64,000 nt of DNA from Tepidicaulis sp002389665 (GTDB taxonomy: Bacteria > Pseudomonadota > Alphaproteobacteria > Parvibaculales > Parvibaculaceae): positions 2,356,001-2,420,000 of the forward strand of contig NZ_OZ244942.1 in NCBI RefSeq assembly GCF_965222285.1, in the 5' to 3' direction. Position numbers and translations under genes: made by a program. Positions within the stretch are counted from its first letter, which is position 1, and each line of letters begins with the position of its first letter. The notes below the pieces were generated by a model. It worked only from the letters and a program-made list of their open reading frames with translations, did not search any database and was not told where the DNA came from. Of the stretch, positions 24,773 through 34,535 are shown piece after piece.

Positions 24773-25951
24773 TTGCAGCATTTCGACGTGATCATTATTG
24801 GCGCAGGCGGCGCGGGCCTGATGTGCGCCATCGAGGCGGGACGCCGGGGCCGGCGCGTGCTGCTGCTCGATCACGCGAAAAAACCGGCGGAGAAAATCCG
24901 CATTTCGGGCGGCGGGCGCTGCAACTTCACGAACCTGCATGCGGGCCCCAAAAACTTCCTCTCCCGGAACCCGCATTTCTGCATCTCCGCGCTGAAGCGC
25001 TACACCCAGCAGGACTTCATCGCCAAGGTGGAAACCCATGGCATCGCCTATCATGAGAAAACCTTAGGCCAGCTTTTCTGTGACGGCTCCTCGCAGCAGA
25101 TCATCGACATGCTGATCGGCGAAGCCAAAGAGGCTGGCGCGGAACTCTGGCTCGGCGAGGAAGTGACGGGCATCGAGAAAAGTGCCGAGGGCTTTCGCCT
25201 CTCTTTCGGCGAGACGGGATTGAGCTGCGCCTCGCTTGTTATTGCAAGCGGCGGCAAGTCCATTCCCAAAATGGGCGCCACTGGTTTTGGCTATGAAATC
25301 GCCAAGCAGTTCGGTCTTAACATCGTGCCGACCCGCGCAGGCCTTGTGCCGCTGACCTTCAAGCCGGAGCTCCTTTCCCGTTTGAAAGAGCTTGCCGGTG
25401 TCGCGCAGGATGCGGCGGTGAGCTGCGGCAAGACACGCTTTGAAGAGGCGCTCCTTTTCACGCACCGGGGCCTCAGCGGCCCGGCCATCCTGCAAATTTC
25501 TTCTTATTGGCGCGAAGGTGAAGAAATTGCCGTCAACCTGGTGCCGGGCCGTGACCTTTTGGCGGAACTTAAAGACGCGCGCCAGGCCCAGCCGAAACAG
25601 GAACTGCGCACCGCCCTTTCCCAGATCCTTCCCAAACGCCTTGCCGAAAAACTTTGCGAGCTTCACGGGCTCGACGGCCGGCTTGCCGATCTGTCCGACA
25701 AATATCTTGCCCGCGCCGCGCAAAGTCTGACCGATTGGCGTATCCTGCCGAACGGTACCGAGGGCTACCGGACGGCGGAGGTGACGCTGGGCGGGGTCGA
25801 TACGGACGGTCTTTCCTCCCGCACCATGGAAGCGCGCGAGGTACCAGGGCTTTATTTCATCGGCGAAGTGGTGGATGTGACGGGGCATCTCGGCGGTTTC
25901 AATTTTCAATGGGCCTGGTCCTCCGGCCATGCGGCAGGCCAATATGTGTGA
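24773..25951 (+). CDS. BaiN/YhiN-family FAD-dependent oxidoreductase
   Basis: A 392-residue flavoprotein of the HI0933/YhiN family. The dinucleotide-binding motif GAGGAGLMCAIEAG is at residues 10-23, and the family signature EKIRISGGGRCNFTN follows near 44-58. The C-terminal GEVVDVTGHLGGFNFQWAWS closes the FAD site. Clostridial BaiN reduces bile-acid intermediates, but most family members have no known substrate. The start is a TTG at 24773 with AGGA 7 bases upstream; there is no ATG close enough. slyX follows after 44 bases. Confidence 0.88.
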   Translation: MQHFDVIIIGAGGAGLMCAIEAGRRGRRVLLLDHAKKPAEKIRISGGGRCNFTNLHAGPKNFLSRNPHFCISALKRYTQQDFIAKVETHGIAYHEKTLGQLFCDGSSQQIIDMLIGEAKEAGAELWLGEEVTGIEKSAEGFRLSFGETGLSCASLVIASGGKSIPKMGATGFGYEIAKQFGLNIVPTRAGLVPLTFKPELLSRLKELAGVAQDAAVSCGKTRFEEALLFTHRGLSGPAILQISSYWREGEEIAVNLVPGRDLLAELKDARQAQPKQELRTALSQILPKRLAEKLCELHGLDGRLADLSDKYLARAAQSLTDWRILPNGTEGYRTAEVTLGGVDTDGLSSRTMEAREVPGLYFIGEVVDVTGHLGGFNFQWAWSSGHAAGQYV

Positions 25952-25995
25952 ACGGCACAGCAAAGCGTTGGGGGCGAAGCGATGAGGGCAAAGCG

Positions 25996-26220
25996 ATGAG
26001 TGAAATGGCAGACCTGGAAGCGCGGCTGGCAGATCTTGAAAGCCACCTCGCGCATCAGAATGAAACCGTGACGGGCCTCAATGACGTCGTGACCGAACAA
26101 TGGCAGCAGATCGACCGGCTGACCCGGCAGGTCAAACAGTTGATCGAACGTTTATCGCTGGCCGAAGAGGCGCTGGAAAAGACGCAAGGGCCGGCGCATC
26201 AGCGCCCACCCCACTACTAA
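25996..26220 (+). CDS. slyX: SlyX protein
   Basis: A 74-residue protein that is almost entirely a coiled coil (residues 3-60), ending in the SlyX-typical PPHY. SlyX is widely conserved and its molecular function is not settled. The ATG is chosen within the open frame because the coiled coil starts there and the upstream part is antisense-like sequence at the end of the flavoprotein gene. It is followed 28 bases later by arfB. Confidence 0.88.
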   Translation: MSEMADLEARLADLESHLAHQNETVTGLNDVVTEQWQQIDRLTRQVKQLIERLSLAEEALEKTQGPAHQRPPHY

Positions 26221-26248
26221 AAGCCGGCGAAATACCTATAGTGCCGCC

Positions 26249-26674
26249 ATGATACCCGTTACCCCGCATATCTCACTGCCGGAAGAAGAGATCAGCCTGA
26301 GCTTCATCCGCGCCTCCGGGCCCGGCGGGCAGAACGTCAACAAGGTCGCAAGCGCCGTGCAATTGCGCTTCGATGCGCGCGCCTCCCGCGCTCTGCCTTA
26401 CGAGGTTAAAAGCCGCCTTTCCTCTATCGCCGGCTCGCGCATGACGAAAGAAGGCGTGATCGTGATCACCGCCAACCGCTTTCGCACCCAGGAAGCGAAC
26501 CGCGAGGACGCAATCGAACGCTTGAAAGAACTGATCGCCCGCGCGGCTATAAAGCCGAAACCGCGCATCCCAACCCGGATCAGCCGCAACCAGAAGAAAA
26601 AACGGCTCGAGGAAAAAACCAAACGCGCGCAAATCAAACGCGCCAGAAGCGGGAAGATCCGTTTTGACGACTAG
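26249..26674 (+). CDS. arfB: Alternative ribosome-rescue factor ArfB
   Basis: A 141-residue peptidyl-tRNA hydrolase of the ArfB/YaeJ type, which releases nascent chains from ribosomes stalled at the 3' end of mRNA. The GGQ motif is at residues 26-28 in ASGPGGQNVNKV. The last 30 residues are strongly basic (NQKKKRLEEKTKRAQIKRA), the tail that reads the empty mRNA channel. Length matches E. coli YaeJ (140). It overlaps rluA by 11 bases. Confidence 0.95.
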   Translation: MIPVTPHISLPEEEISLSFIRASGPGGQNVNKVASAVQLRFDARASRALPYEVKSRLSSIAGSRMTKEGVIVITANRFRTQEANREDAIERLKELIARAAIKPKPRIPTRISRNQKKKRLEEKTKRAQIKRARSGKIRFDD

Positions 26675-27335
26675 CAGCGAGCGCCCCTTCATCTATGCCC
26701 CGCCCGTAGAGCCCTATCTAACGGTGCTGCATAAGGACGAAGATATTCTCGTACTCGACAAACCGTCGGGACTCTTAAGCGTGCCGGGGCGCCCGCTCGA
26801 GCACCGCGACTGCCTCGCAAGCCGGGCACAGGAACAATTCCCAAGCGCCACGGTCGTTCACCGGCTCGACCTCGACACGTCCGGTGTCATCGTCATGGCG
26901 CTGCACCGCAAAGCGCACCGCCATCTCGGCCTGCAGTTCGAGCGGCGCAAAACGCAGAAAACCTACATCGCCCGCGTTTGGGGGCAGGTCGAAAAAGACG
27001 AAGGCCGGGTCGATTTGCCGCTCACCATCGACTGGCCGAACCGGCCCAAGCACATTGTCGATCATGAAACGGGCCGGCCCTCGCAAACCGACTGGCAAGT
27101 CATGGACCGTGAAGCGGTGGCAACGCGCATGCGCCTCACCCCTATCACCGGGCGCTCACACCAGCTGCGCGTTCACATGCTCGCGCTCGGCCACCCGATT
27201 ATCGGCGATCCGCTTTATGCACCCGATGACGCCTTTCATGCCGCACCGCGCCTGCAGCTTCATGCCGAAAGCCTGACGCTGCATCATCCGAAAGACGGCG
27301 AGCTCGTCACCTTCACCGTGCCCTGCCCTTTTTGA
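26664..27335 (+). CDS. rluA: Dual-specificity 23S rRNA/tRNA pseudouridine synthase RluA
   Basis: A 223-residue RluA-family synthase without an S4 domain. The catalytic Asp is D69 in HRLDLDTSG. The stretches LDKPSGLLSVPGR, DWPNRPKHIVDHETG and LTPITGRSHQLRVHMLALGHP closely match E. coli RluA, which modifies U746 of 23S rRNA and U32 of some tRNAs. The start is a TTG overlapping arfB by 11 bases, implying translational coupling. Neighbours slyX-arfB-rluA form a translation-related group. Confidence 0.92.
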   Translation: MTTSSERPFIYAPPVEPYLTVLHKDEDILVLDKPSGLLSVPGRPLEHRDCLASRAQEQFPSATVVHRLDLDTSGVIVMALHRKAHRHLGLQFERRKTQKTYIARVWGQVEKDEGRVDLPLTIDWPNRPKHIVDHETGRPSQTDWQVMDREAVATRMRLTPITGRSHQLRVHMLALGHPIIGDPLYAPDDAFHAAPRLQLHAESLTLHHPKDGELVTFTVPCPF

Positions 27336-27371
27336 TTGCCTGAAAAGCGCCGCCTCCCTTAGCATCCTTCG

Positions 27372-28139
27372 ATGAAAGATAATGATCTTCTGTGGCGCGC
27401 CGAACGCGCCTGTCTCGATGCCTGGCCGGCGGAAACGGAAGCAGCGCAGCTAGGCTGGCTCCTGCGCCATTCGGGCGGCCCGACAAGACGCCCCAACTCC
27501 TTGAACCCTACCCGCAGCGCGGCACACGAATGCGGCGCGCTGATCGACGCAGCAGACGCTTTTTACACCGCGCGCGGGCAGCGGCCGATCTTCCGCCTAC
27601 CTAAGATCGGTCCCGATATCGGAAAGGAACTCGATAAAGCAGGGTATGGCGGTGAAGAAGGCTGGTCGCTCACGCTTCTGGCTGAAGAGATCACCGTCCC
27701 GCCAGATACGCCCTGCCATAAAGTCAGCCTGTCACCGGCGCCGTCGCAAGACTGGATTGCCTCCCGTCACACCTTGAGCGGCACACTGCCGGAAGACCAA
27801 CCCTTCTATAACAGGATGCTTACACTGATCCGCGGCCCGGTCTGCTTTGCCGCGCTGGAGGTAGAGAGCGTGCCCTGCGCGCAGGCCTATGGAACCATCC
27901 AGCAGGGCCTTCTCGTGCTGGAATCGGTAGTCACGGATGCTACCTGCCGGAACAAAGGCTATGGGCGTGCTGTGGTCGGCGCCCTGCTCGGCTGGGGCAA
28001 GAAAATGGGCGCCGAAGCGGCCTGCTTGCAGGTCGTAGCAGGCAACGATCCGGCGCTGGCGCTTTATGCACGGCTCGGCTTTTCCAAGACGCTTTACGGC
28101 TACCATTACCGCAGGAAAGAAAACGCGCCTGCTCAATAG
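27372..28139 (+). CDS. GNAT-family N-acetyltransferase with an extra N-terminal domain
   Basis: A 255-residue protein. The C-terminal 110 residues hold the acetyl-CoA motif TCRNKGYGRAVVGALL near 195-210 and the LQVVAGNDPALALYARLGF ending. The N-terminal 130 residues are a degenerate GNAT-like module (WLLRHSGGPTRRPNSLNP), an arrangement seen in tandem-GNAT proteins. Substrate unknown. Its stop codon overlaps the tamB stop by 7 bases in a tail-to-tail arrangement. Confidence 0.82.
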   Translation: MKDNDLLWRAERACLDAWPAETEAAQLGWLLRHSGGPTRRPNSLNPTRSAAHECGALIDAADAFYTARGQRPIFRLPKIGPDIGKELDKAGYGGEEGWSLTLLAEEITVPPDTPCHKVSLSPAPSQDWIASRHTLSGTLPEDQPFYNRMLTLIRGPVCFAALEVESVPCAQAYGTIQQGLLVLESVVTDATCRNKGYGRAVVGALLGWGKKMGAEAACLQVVAGNDPALALYARLGFSKTLYGYHYRRKENAPAQ

Positions 28140-31100
28140 TCCCAATTGAACTCGACGCCGACATCGTTCTCGCCCGTCACGCCGGTTTCACTGCGCAGGG
28201 AAATATTGGGGGTGACTTCCACTTCCACGGAGACCGCGCCAGTATTGTCCGTCAGGCCTTTTTTCAGCCCGATATAAACGTCCTCGCTGACATAGGACCC
28301 GGCTTCCACTGCCGCGCCTTTCTCCGCTGCGCCGCCCGATTCAACCCGCAAGACGTCGACGCCCAAGGCACCGCGCGCAAAATCGAGAACGCCCGGCCCG
28401 CCGCCCGTTGCGCCTGTAAGCTCGCCCACCGCAAGAGCAAGCTGCGCGGCTTCCAATGCCGAAAGGCTCGCCCGGCTTTTGCCGAAAAGAACGCGCGAGA
28501 CGATCTCTTCTTCGGGCAGAGACGGAACGGAACTGAGAGTGATTGAAGGCCGCGAGGTCGGGCCTTGCGCGCGCGCCGTCACGGTCAGGCCGTCGCTTTG
28601 ATGTTCGGCCACCACATCGATGCGCGGGGCGATGGGCTGGTTGCCCTGAAAATCGATCTTCCCGCTTTTCAGCGTGAATTCTTTCGTCAGCACGCTTAAG
28701 AACCCGCGCACGAGGCGCAGCTCACCGGTCAGGCGCGGCTCTTCGCCTGAACCTTTGACCTCAAGCGCGCCCTCCCATTCTGAATCAAGCCCGCGCCCGC
28801 GCACGAAAACGCGTTTCGGCATCGTCACCGCAATATCGAGGGAAAGATCGAAAGCCTCCCCTTCATCGCCTTCGGTTTTGCCCTCCGCCCCGCGCACTTC
28901 CTTTACATTCAGCACCGCAACTTCCGGCGGAAACTCTTCCGGGATGCGCACCAAGACGCCGTCCGTGCGGACTTTACCGGCAATCGTCGCCGCCGCCGCA
29001 TCCCCTTCGATTTCCAGCTCACCGGAGGCCCGCGCGGTAATGTCATCGCGGCGCATGGCGGCAAATTGCGAGAACGACATATCAAGCTCAAAGGGAAAGC
29101 CGCTTTCCGGTGCGATCTCTGCCATACCGCGCGCGGAGAAATTTCCCTTCTCTCCATCGGCGCCGGAAAGCTGCGTCACCTCGATACGGCTTTCTTCAAG
29201 CGTCGCCTCCAAAACGAGCGATGTGATGAGCGTACCGGTATCGAGATTTTCATAGGCCCCCTCTTCGATACGAAGGCTGCCGGTAACTTCCGGCCGGTCC
29301 AGCGTGCCGCTTGCCTGTGCGCTGAGCCGCGTTTGCCCTTTCAGACGGTGCGCATCGAGCGGCGCAAGCGCCCACAAGGTGCCGACTTCCCCCTGCCAGT
29401 TCAAAGATGCATCGAGCCGTCCATTGCCCGGTACCTCCGGCAGCCAGCCTTTTGCCGGCATGCGCAGCGGCAAGCTGATACGTCCGGCAGGCGAAAGCGC
29501 CTCCTCGCCTTGAGCAAAGCGCAGCTGCGTACCGAGCCGCCCCTCTTCCCAATCGGAAAGAAGTTCGATCGTGGAGCGCGGCATTTCCTCTTCCTGCGCG
29601 CGGGCAAGATCATCAAGCCGCAATTGCACACTGCCCGAGGGCCGCGCGCGCGTGCCCGAAAGCGACAAGGTGCCCGACATCGTGCCGTTCAAATCGCCCG
29701 TCGCCCAGAAGGGATCAAGCGCGCCCATGGGAAGCGCGCTAAGGCTAAGTGTGCCATCCAGGCGGGGACCGAGCCTCAGGCCACCCTTTAACTGCCCCGC
29801 CCCATAGCTCATATCGAGCCCTTCAACGCGAAGCGCACCCGGCGCGCTGACAAGGCGGGCAGGCGCATGAAGCGCCAGCTTCCTGCCGGCAAATCGACCG
29901 GTAAGGTTTTCAAGTTCCAGCACCGTGTCATTGCCTTGCAGCGTAAGCTTGCCGTTTATTTCCATCGCAAGCGGCCCGCGGAAGCGGCCTTTGGCGCTGC
30001 TGCCGAAGGTAAAGGCATCGAAGCCCCCATCGGCGGTGAAGGTCAATGTCTCCAGCCGCACGCTACCCGCATCGAGCCCCTTCGCCGCGACTTTGCCGGT
30101 AAAGCGCGGCGTTTCCATCAGGTCCCAGGCGCTTATTTCAAGATCGGCCCGCGCGGCCTCAAACAGCACATCGTTCGTATCCGTAAGAGCGAAGTCGCTC
30201 ATCTGCCCTTTAAGGCGCGCGTTCTGCCCGCTTTTTCCGTCTTGCGGGCCGGAAAGAGCAATCTCGGCGTCAAGCGCGCCGCTGCCGCCAAATCCGGCCA
30301 GCGACAACCAGGGCGAAAGCGCCGGTATATCCACCGTGAAATTCCCTTTGGCGGGCGCCCCGCCCAGCGGCACGGTAGCGGCGCCGGAAAGACGACTTTC
30401 CCCTGAGGTAAATGAGAGATCGCTTAGCGCGAGCCTTTCACCTTCCAGCACGTAAAGAAAATCGCCGACAAGTGGCCCGAGCGACGTGCCGCCACTCAGC
30501 TCGACCTTGCCCTCCGGCGCACGTAAAATCTCGCGGGCGGTAAAGCGGATTTCCCCCTCTTGCACTGAAAACCCATCCGCGTCCAAAGACGGAAGCTGCG
30601 CCGTGCCACTGAGACGGGGCGCCTCGAAGGAGCCAGCCAGCGCGCCTTCCACCTGCAAGGGGCCGGAAAGCTTCACGCCGAGCGCCCCGGAAAGAACATC
30701 CGCCTCGGGAAGCGTGAGCACATAATTGCCCGCCGCCGCGCCGCCTTCCGGCATATCGGCAGAGGCATCGAAGGTGAGATGCGGTGTGGTGAGTGTGAGC
30801 TTGCTGAGCGAGAAGCGCCCAGGCCCGCGGGAAAGCGCGGCATTGATATCCGCCTTGCCGGACAAAAGGAGGTCCGGAATTTCCGCACCCAGCGCGAGCT
30901 GCTCAAACCCGGCATCGAGCTCCGCTTCGAGCACCTCCCCGCCCTCTTCAAAGCGCGCCGCGATCCTTCCCTCCCCGCGCCCGGAAAGACCGGTACCGGC
31001 CAGTGCGGCAAGAGGGGAAAGATCACCGCTTTCAAACTCAAGATCAGCGCGGCCCTCTTCTTCCTGCAGAGCGTAACCCGCAGAGCCGGTGAACTGCACG

Positions 31101-32518
31101 AACGGCGCTTCAAAGGAAATGTCCTGCGCGTCGACTTCCGTCTTTTCCCGGTCGAATGTGCCTTCCGCGGCAAGGCGCCAGAGCTGACCGGCAATATCGG
31201 GCGCATCTTCATTTTGCATACGCACGTCTTCCGCCTTGCCGGCAAGCGAGAAACGGTGCGAGGCGCCCGTGGAAAGCAGGCCCTGCTCGTCAAGATCGAG
31301 CTGCGTTTCGATGCGCGCCGCGCGGAAGGCGCCGCTGCGGAAATCATCGAGCCTGATCGTGCCGCTCAAGGCCGGGAAAGACAGCTCGCCGGAAACATCC
31401 CCTGCAAACTCGATACGCGCTGCCTCTGCGCTGGGCAGTAAGGCGCTTGCTGCTTCTTTGTCCGCGATGCCCGCTTCGATCCGGCCCTCAAGCGCGCCGC
31501 CCGTCAGGTCCGCTTCGCCGTCGAAGCGGGCGTTCAGTTCCTTGCCCTTCACTCTCAACGTGCCAAGCGTCAGCGTGCCGCGCTGCGACCAATCGCCCGC
31601 CAGATAAAACCCGGGCTCCGTACCGAAAAGGGCCGTAAGGTCGCCTTCACGCAGGGCCGGGGCGGAAAGCTTCCCTTCCAACGCAAAGCGCGGGCCTTCA
31701 TCTTCCCGCAGTCTTAGGTCTGCACCCAAATTGAAAAGCCCTTCGGCGCGCAGATCGAGCCCGCCATTCCAATTCGAGAGCGGCCCCTTGCCTTTTAGCG
31801 CGGCGGAAAACGCGGCGCCTTCTCCAAGGCCGAGCGCGCCTGCAACCAGCCCGCCCTCCGGCTCCTCGATGCGAAAAGCAATCTCGAGATAGGCGTCGCT
31901 CAGCCGGTAAAGCGATTGCCAGGTAAACGTATCGGCTTTGCCGTCGAGCCGCTCCACTTCAAGGGACGTGCGCAGCGCGCCCTCCTCCGGGCGGGTTTGC
32001 GCGGTAAGGCGCAAGATCGCGGCTTCCCCGATCACGTTTGGGCCAAGACCGAGCTTTTCGACTTCCGCTTCTTTTAAAGAAAGCCGGGCAAGAAGAGGGA
32101 GCGGCAGGGAGAAACCTTCCTCGCTTGCCGTCTCTTCCGGCACGTCCGGCAGGCGCGGCAAATCCACCCGCCCGGCATGCAGCCTCTCGATGGAGATATC
32201 TCCGGCAAGAAGCGCCAGCGGGTTCCAGTCGAGCGCAACCCTTTCCGCGCTCAGCCAAACACCGGCCTCATCTTCCGCTTCGATCTTTTGAATGCGGATG
32301 GCATGAGGCAGATGGCCGTCCAACCCCGTGATATGATAGGTGGTACTCTCATCGCTCAGCGCTGCTTCGGTCATGGCGGCAAAACGCGCCTTGCCCCACC
32401 CGGTTTGCAAAGCGCCGTATGCAAGGACGGCAAACAGAAGACACAGCGCAAATACCGCCAACAAGCCAACACCCGTCCAGCGCGCTGCCTTGCGTGCTAT
32501 GTCGGCGCGCCAATCCAT
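28133..32518 (-). CDS. tamB: Translocation and assembly module subunit TamB
   Basis: A 1461-residue AsmA-like protein. It is anchored in the inner membrane by one N-terminal helix (about residues 16-36) and spans the periplasm as a long, repetitive beta structure. The C-terminal 350 residues are the TamB domain (DUF490), ending in GVEFNWDY, which contacts TamA. TamA-TamB helps insert some outer-membrane proteins and move phospholipids to the outer membrane. Repeated units such as LSGPLQVEGALAGSFEAPRL recur along the middle. It starts one base after the tamA stop codon, so translation is coupled. Tail-to-tail with a GNAT gene. Confidence 0.93.
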   Translation of the reverse strand: MDWRADIARKAARWTGVGLLAVFALCLLFAVLAYGALQTGWGKARFAAMTEAALSDESTTYHITGLDGHLPHAIRIQKIEAEDEAGVWLSAERVALDWNPLALLAGDISIERLHAGRVDLPRLPDVPEETASEEGFSLPLPLLARLSLKEAEVEKLGLGPNVIGEAAILRLTAQTRPEEGALRTSLEVERLDGKADTFTWQSLYRLSDAYLEIAFRIEEPEGGLVAGALGLGEGAAFSAALKGKGPLSNWNGGLDLRAEGLFNLGADLRLREDEGPRFALEGKLSAPALREGDLTALFGTEPGFYLAGDWSQRGTLTLGTLRVKGKELNARFDGEADLTGGALEGRIEAGIADKEAASALLPSAEAARIEFAGDVSGELSFPALSGTIRLDDFRSGAFRAARIETQLDLDEQGLLSTGASHRFSLAGKAEDVRMQNEDAPDIAGQLWRLAAEGTFDREKTEVDAQDISFEAPFVQFTGSAGYALQEEEGRADLEFESGDLSPLAALAGTGLSGRGEGRIAARFEEGGEVLEAELDAGFEQLALGAEIPDLLLSGKADINAALSRGPGRFSLSKLTLTTPHLTFDASADMPEGGAAAGNYVLTLPEADVLSGALGVKLSGPLQVEGALAGSFEAPRLSGTAQLPSLDADGFSVQEGEIRFTAREILRAPEGKVELSGGTSLGPLVGDFLYVLEGERLALSDLSFTSGESRLSGAATVPLGGAPAKGNFTVDIPALSPWLSLAGFGGSGALDAEIALSGPQDGKSGQNARLKGQMSDFALTDTNDVLFEAARADLEISAWDLMETPRFTGKVAAKGLDAGSVRLETLTFTADGGFDAFTFGSSAKGRFRGPLAMEINGKLTLQGNDTVLELENLTGRFAGRKLALHAPARLVSAPGALRVEGLDMSYGAGQLKGGLRLGPRLDGTLSLSALPMGALDPFWATGDLNGTMSGTLSLSGTRARPSGSVQLRLDDLARAQEEEMPRSTIELLSDWEEGRLGTQLRFAQGEEALSPAGRISLPLRMPAKGWLPEVPGNGRLDASLNWQGEVGTLWALAPLDAHRLKGQTRLSAQASGTLDRPEVTGSLRIEEGAYENLDTGTLITSLVLEATLEESRIEVTQLSGADGEKGNFSARGMAEIAPESGFPFELDMSFSQFAAMRRDDITARASGELEIEGDAAAATIAGKVRTDGVLVRIPEEFPPEVAVLNVKEVRGAEGKTEGDEGEAFDLSLDIAVTMPKRVFVRGRGLDSEWEGALEVKGSGEEPRLTGELRLVRGFLSVLTKEFTLKSGKIDFQGNQPIAPRIDVVAEHQSDGLTVTARAQGPTSRPSITLSSVPSLPEEEIVSRVLFGKSRASLSALEAAQLALAVGELTGATGGGPGVLDFARGALGVDVLRVESGGAAEKGAAVEAGSYVSEDVYIGLKKGLTDNTGAVSVEVEVTPNISLRSETGVTGENDVGVEFNWDY

Positions 32519-32519
32519 T

Positions 32520-34376
32520 CTAAAACGCCTGCCCTATGCTGATATAGAATTGAAAATCATCATCGAAATCGCGTTTGTTGAGCGGCACGGCGACATCGAG
32601 ACGGATCGGCCCAAAATCGGTGAAATAGCGAAGCCCTAACCCCGCCGCCCAGCGCAGCTTTTCCTGAAAGTCGGGATAAGCGGAATCGAATGCCGACCCG
32701 CCATCGACAAAAGGCACAACACCGATGCTTTCCGTCGCCTTGATGCGCAATTCGCTTTTCACCTCGAAGAGCGAGCGCCCGCCAAGCGGATCGTTCTGCG
32801 CATCGAGCGGCCCGGCGCTTTGATATTCAAAGCCGCGCACGGAGCCGCCCCCGCCGGAATAGAAACGTTTATTGGCGGGGATTTGATCCGTCTCCTCGCC
32901 CAAAATCGCCCCGGCGCGCACCTGCCCTGCCAGCACGTAGCGCTTCTCCTCATCGAGCGCATGATAAGCAGAGCCCGTGGCGGAGAGTTTCGTGAAGGCC
33001 AGCGCGCCGCTTCCCGTCCCCGCATAAGGCGTGACATTCAAGGTAAGGCGCGTGCCTTCCGTGGGGTTCAGTGCATTGTCGCTCGTGTCGCGCGCAGCGG
33101 TCAGCGGCAGGCCGAAAAGCTGGAAGGTCGTGCCGGAAAATTCATCCTTCAGATAAGTATATTCGCCGACAACCCCGGCGCTGAGGCGCCAGTTCTCACG
33201 CCAAGGCCGCTCGATACCGATACCGGCGGTGAGCCCTTGTTCATCGAAAGCTTCGGTATTACGGTTTTTCAGCGTGGCTTCCGCCGTCAGCTCCTGACCC
33301 GGCTCCAGAAAGCGCGGCTTCTTGAAGAGAAGGCCAAGCGATTGCTCGAGCTCACTTACCGTTAGCGAGGCGCGCAGCCTTTCATTGCGCCCGAAAAGAT
33401 TGCGGTGCTCCCAGGACGCATCGGCACCCGCCCCTTCACTGGTGGAATATTTCGCCCCGAAGCCGATGGAGCGCGGCGGCGCTTCGCTAAGCTTCACGTT
33501 CATCGGCAATTTGCCGTCCGCGCCCACTGCATCGCCTTTTTCAATACCGATGGAACTGAAAAGCCCCGTAGAAGCGAAAGACCGGCGCGTTGCTTCCACC
33601 GCCTCCTCGTCATAGATCGCGCCTTCTTCCCAGGTGACGAGGGCGCGTTTGTAATCTTCTTTCACATCCGGCGCGCCTTCGATGCCGGTTTCCCCGAACG
33701 CCGCCTCCGCACCTGCGGCCACGCGCAGCCGCACGCGCATGGTTTTCTCCTCTCGGTTGATGATGGCGCTACGGTCTTCAATTTTGGCAAGCGGGTGGCC
33801 GTGGCGCTCCAAAAACCGGAGGAGCGAGGCTTCCGCGCCCAGAATTTCCGGCGCGCGGGCGGGCTTTTCCAAACGAATGCCGAGGTCGGAAAGCGCAGGC
33901 CGCTCATCCGGCACTTCCCCCCCATAATCGATATCGAAATCGGCGAGCGTGTAAACGGGGCCCGGCTCCACCACAATATCGACCATGGCTGGCTCGCTTT
34001 TGCCCGTCACGGTGATATCGACCGCGCCGTCATAATAACCTTCGGACTTCAGCGCGGTTTTGAGGCGCTCGGTATCTTCATCGGCCCGGCGCCGGAGTGC
34101 GCCGAGCGAGCGCGGCAAGCGCTCTTCAAGCGCGATAAGCTGCGAAGAGCCGCGCAGGATTTCCCGCAGCCCCTCTTTCTCCACCCCGTGCAATTGCGTG
34201 GTGTAGGGCACGCCGCCCGTATCGGAGAAAACCGGTGCGCCGCCAAGCTCGCCTTCTTCGCCCCCGCCTGTGAGCCGGTCAAGCAATCCGCCCGAAGCGC
34301 AGCCGGAAAGAAACACAGCCAGGAAAAGAAGAGAAAGGATGCTGACGAGGCGCTTGTTTTGAAAGAATGCTGTCAT
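32520..34376 (-). CDS. tamA: TamA outer-membrane assembly factor with a lipobox signal
   Basis: A 618-residue Omp85-family protein: POTRA repeats at about 60-290 (LKSEGYYDGAVDITV; HGHPLAKIEDR) and a 16-stranded barrel at the C-terminus ending in DDDFQFYISIGQAF. The start at 34376 is chosen because it opens a signal peptide directly. That signal ends in FLSGCASGG, a lipoprotein processing site with Cys26, which is unusual for a TamA/BamA protein. An in-frame start 20 codons upstream would put a basic leader before it. Followed by tamB after one base. Confidence 0.9.
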   Translation of the reverse strand: MTAFFQNKRLVSILSLLFLAVFLSGCASGGLLDRLTGGGEEGELGGAPVFSDTGGVPYTTQLHGVEKEGLREILRGSSQLIALEERLPRSLGALRRRADEDTERLKTALKSEGYYDGAVDITVTGKSEPAMVDIVVEPGPVYTLADFDIDYGGEVPDERPALSDLGIRLEKPARAPEILGAEASLLRFLERHGHPLAKIEDRSAIINREEKTMRVRLRVAAGAEAAFGETGIEGAPDVKEDYKRALVTWEEGAIYDEEAVEATRRSFASTGLFSSIGIEKGDAVGADGKLPMNVKLSEAPPRSIGFGAKYSTSEGAGADASWEHRNLFGRNERLRASLTVSELEQSLGLLFKKPRFLEPGQELTAEATLKNRNTEAFDEQGLTAGIGIERPWRENWRLSAGVVGEYTYLKDEFSGTTFQLFGLPLTAARDTSDNALNPTEGTRLTLNVTPYAGTGSGALAFTKLSATGSAYHALDEEKRYVLAGQVRAGAILGEETDQIPANKRFYSGGGGSVRGFEYQSAGPLDAQNDPLGGRSLFEVKSELRIKATESIGVVPFVDGGSAFDSAYPDFQEKLRWAAGLGLRYFTDFGPIRLDVAVPLNKRDFDDDFQFYISIGQAF

Positions 34377-34535
34377 TCTGACGCCTGGATCAGGCCTCCG
34401 GAACCGTCCGGCGCAGATGCCGGGTGAATGCCGCAATGTTTAAGCTCAGCCTCAGCTTCTTGCTACCATGATAACGCAAAGGCGTCCAGCCGCAGCAGGC
34501 AGCTGAACGCCCTTTTAATTCATGATTTCAGGGAC

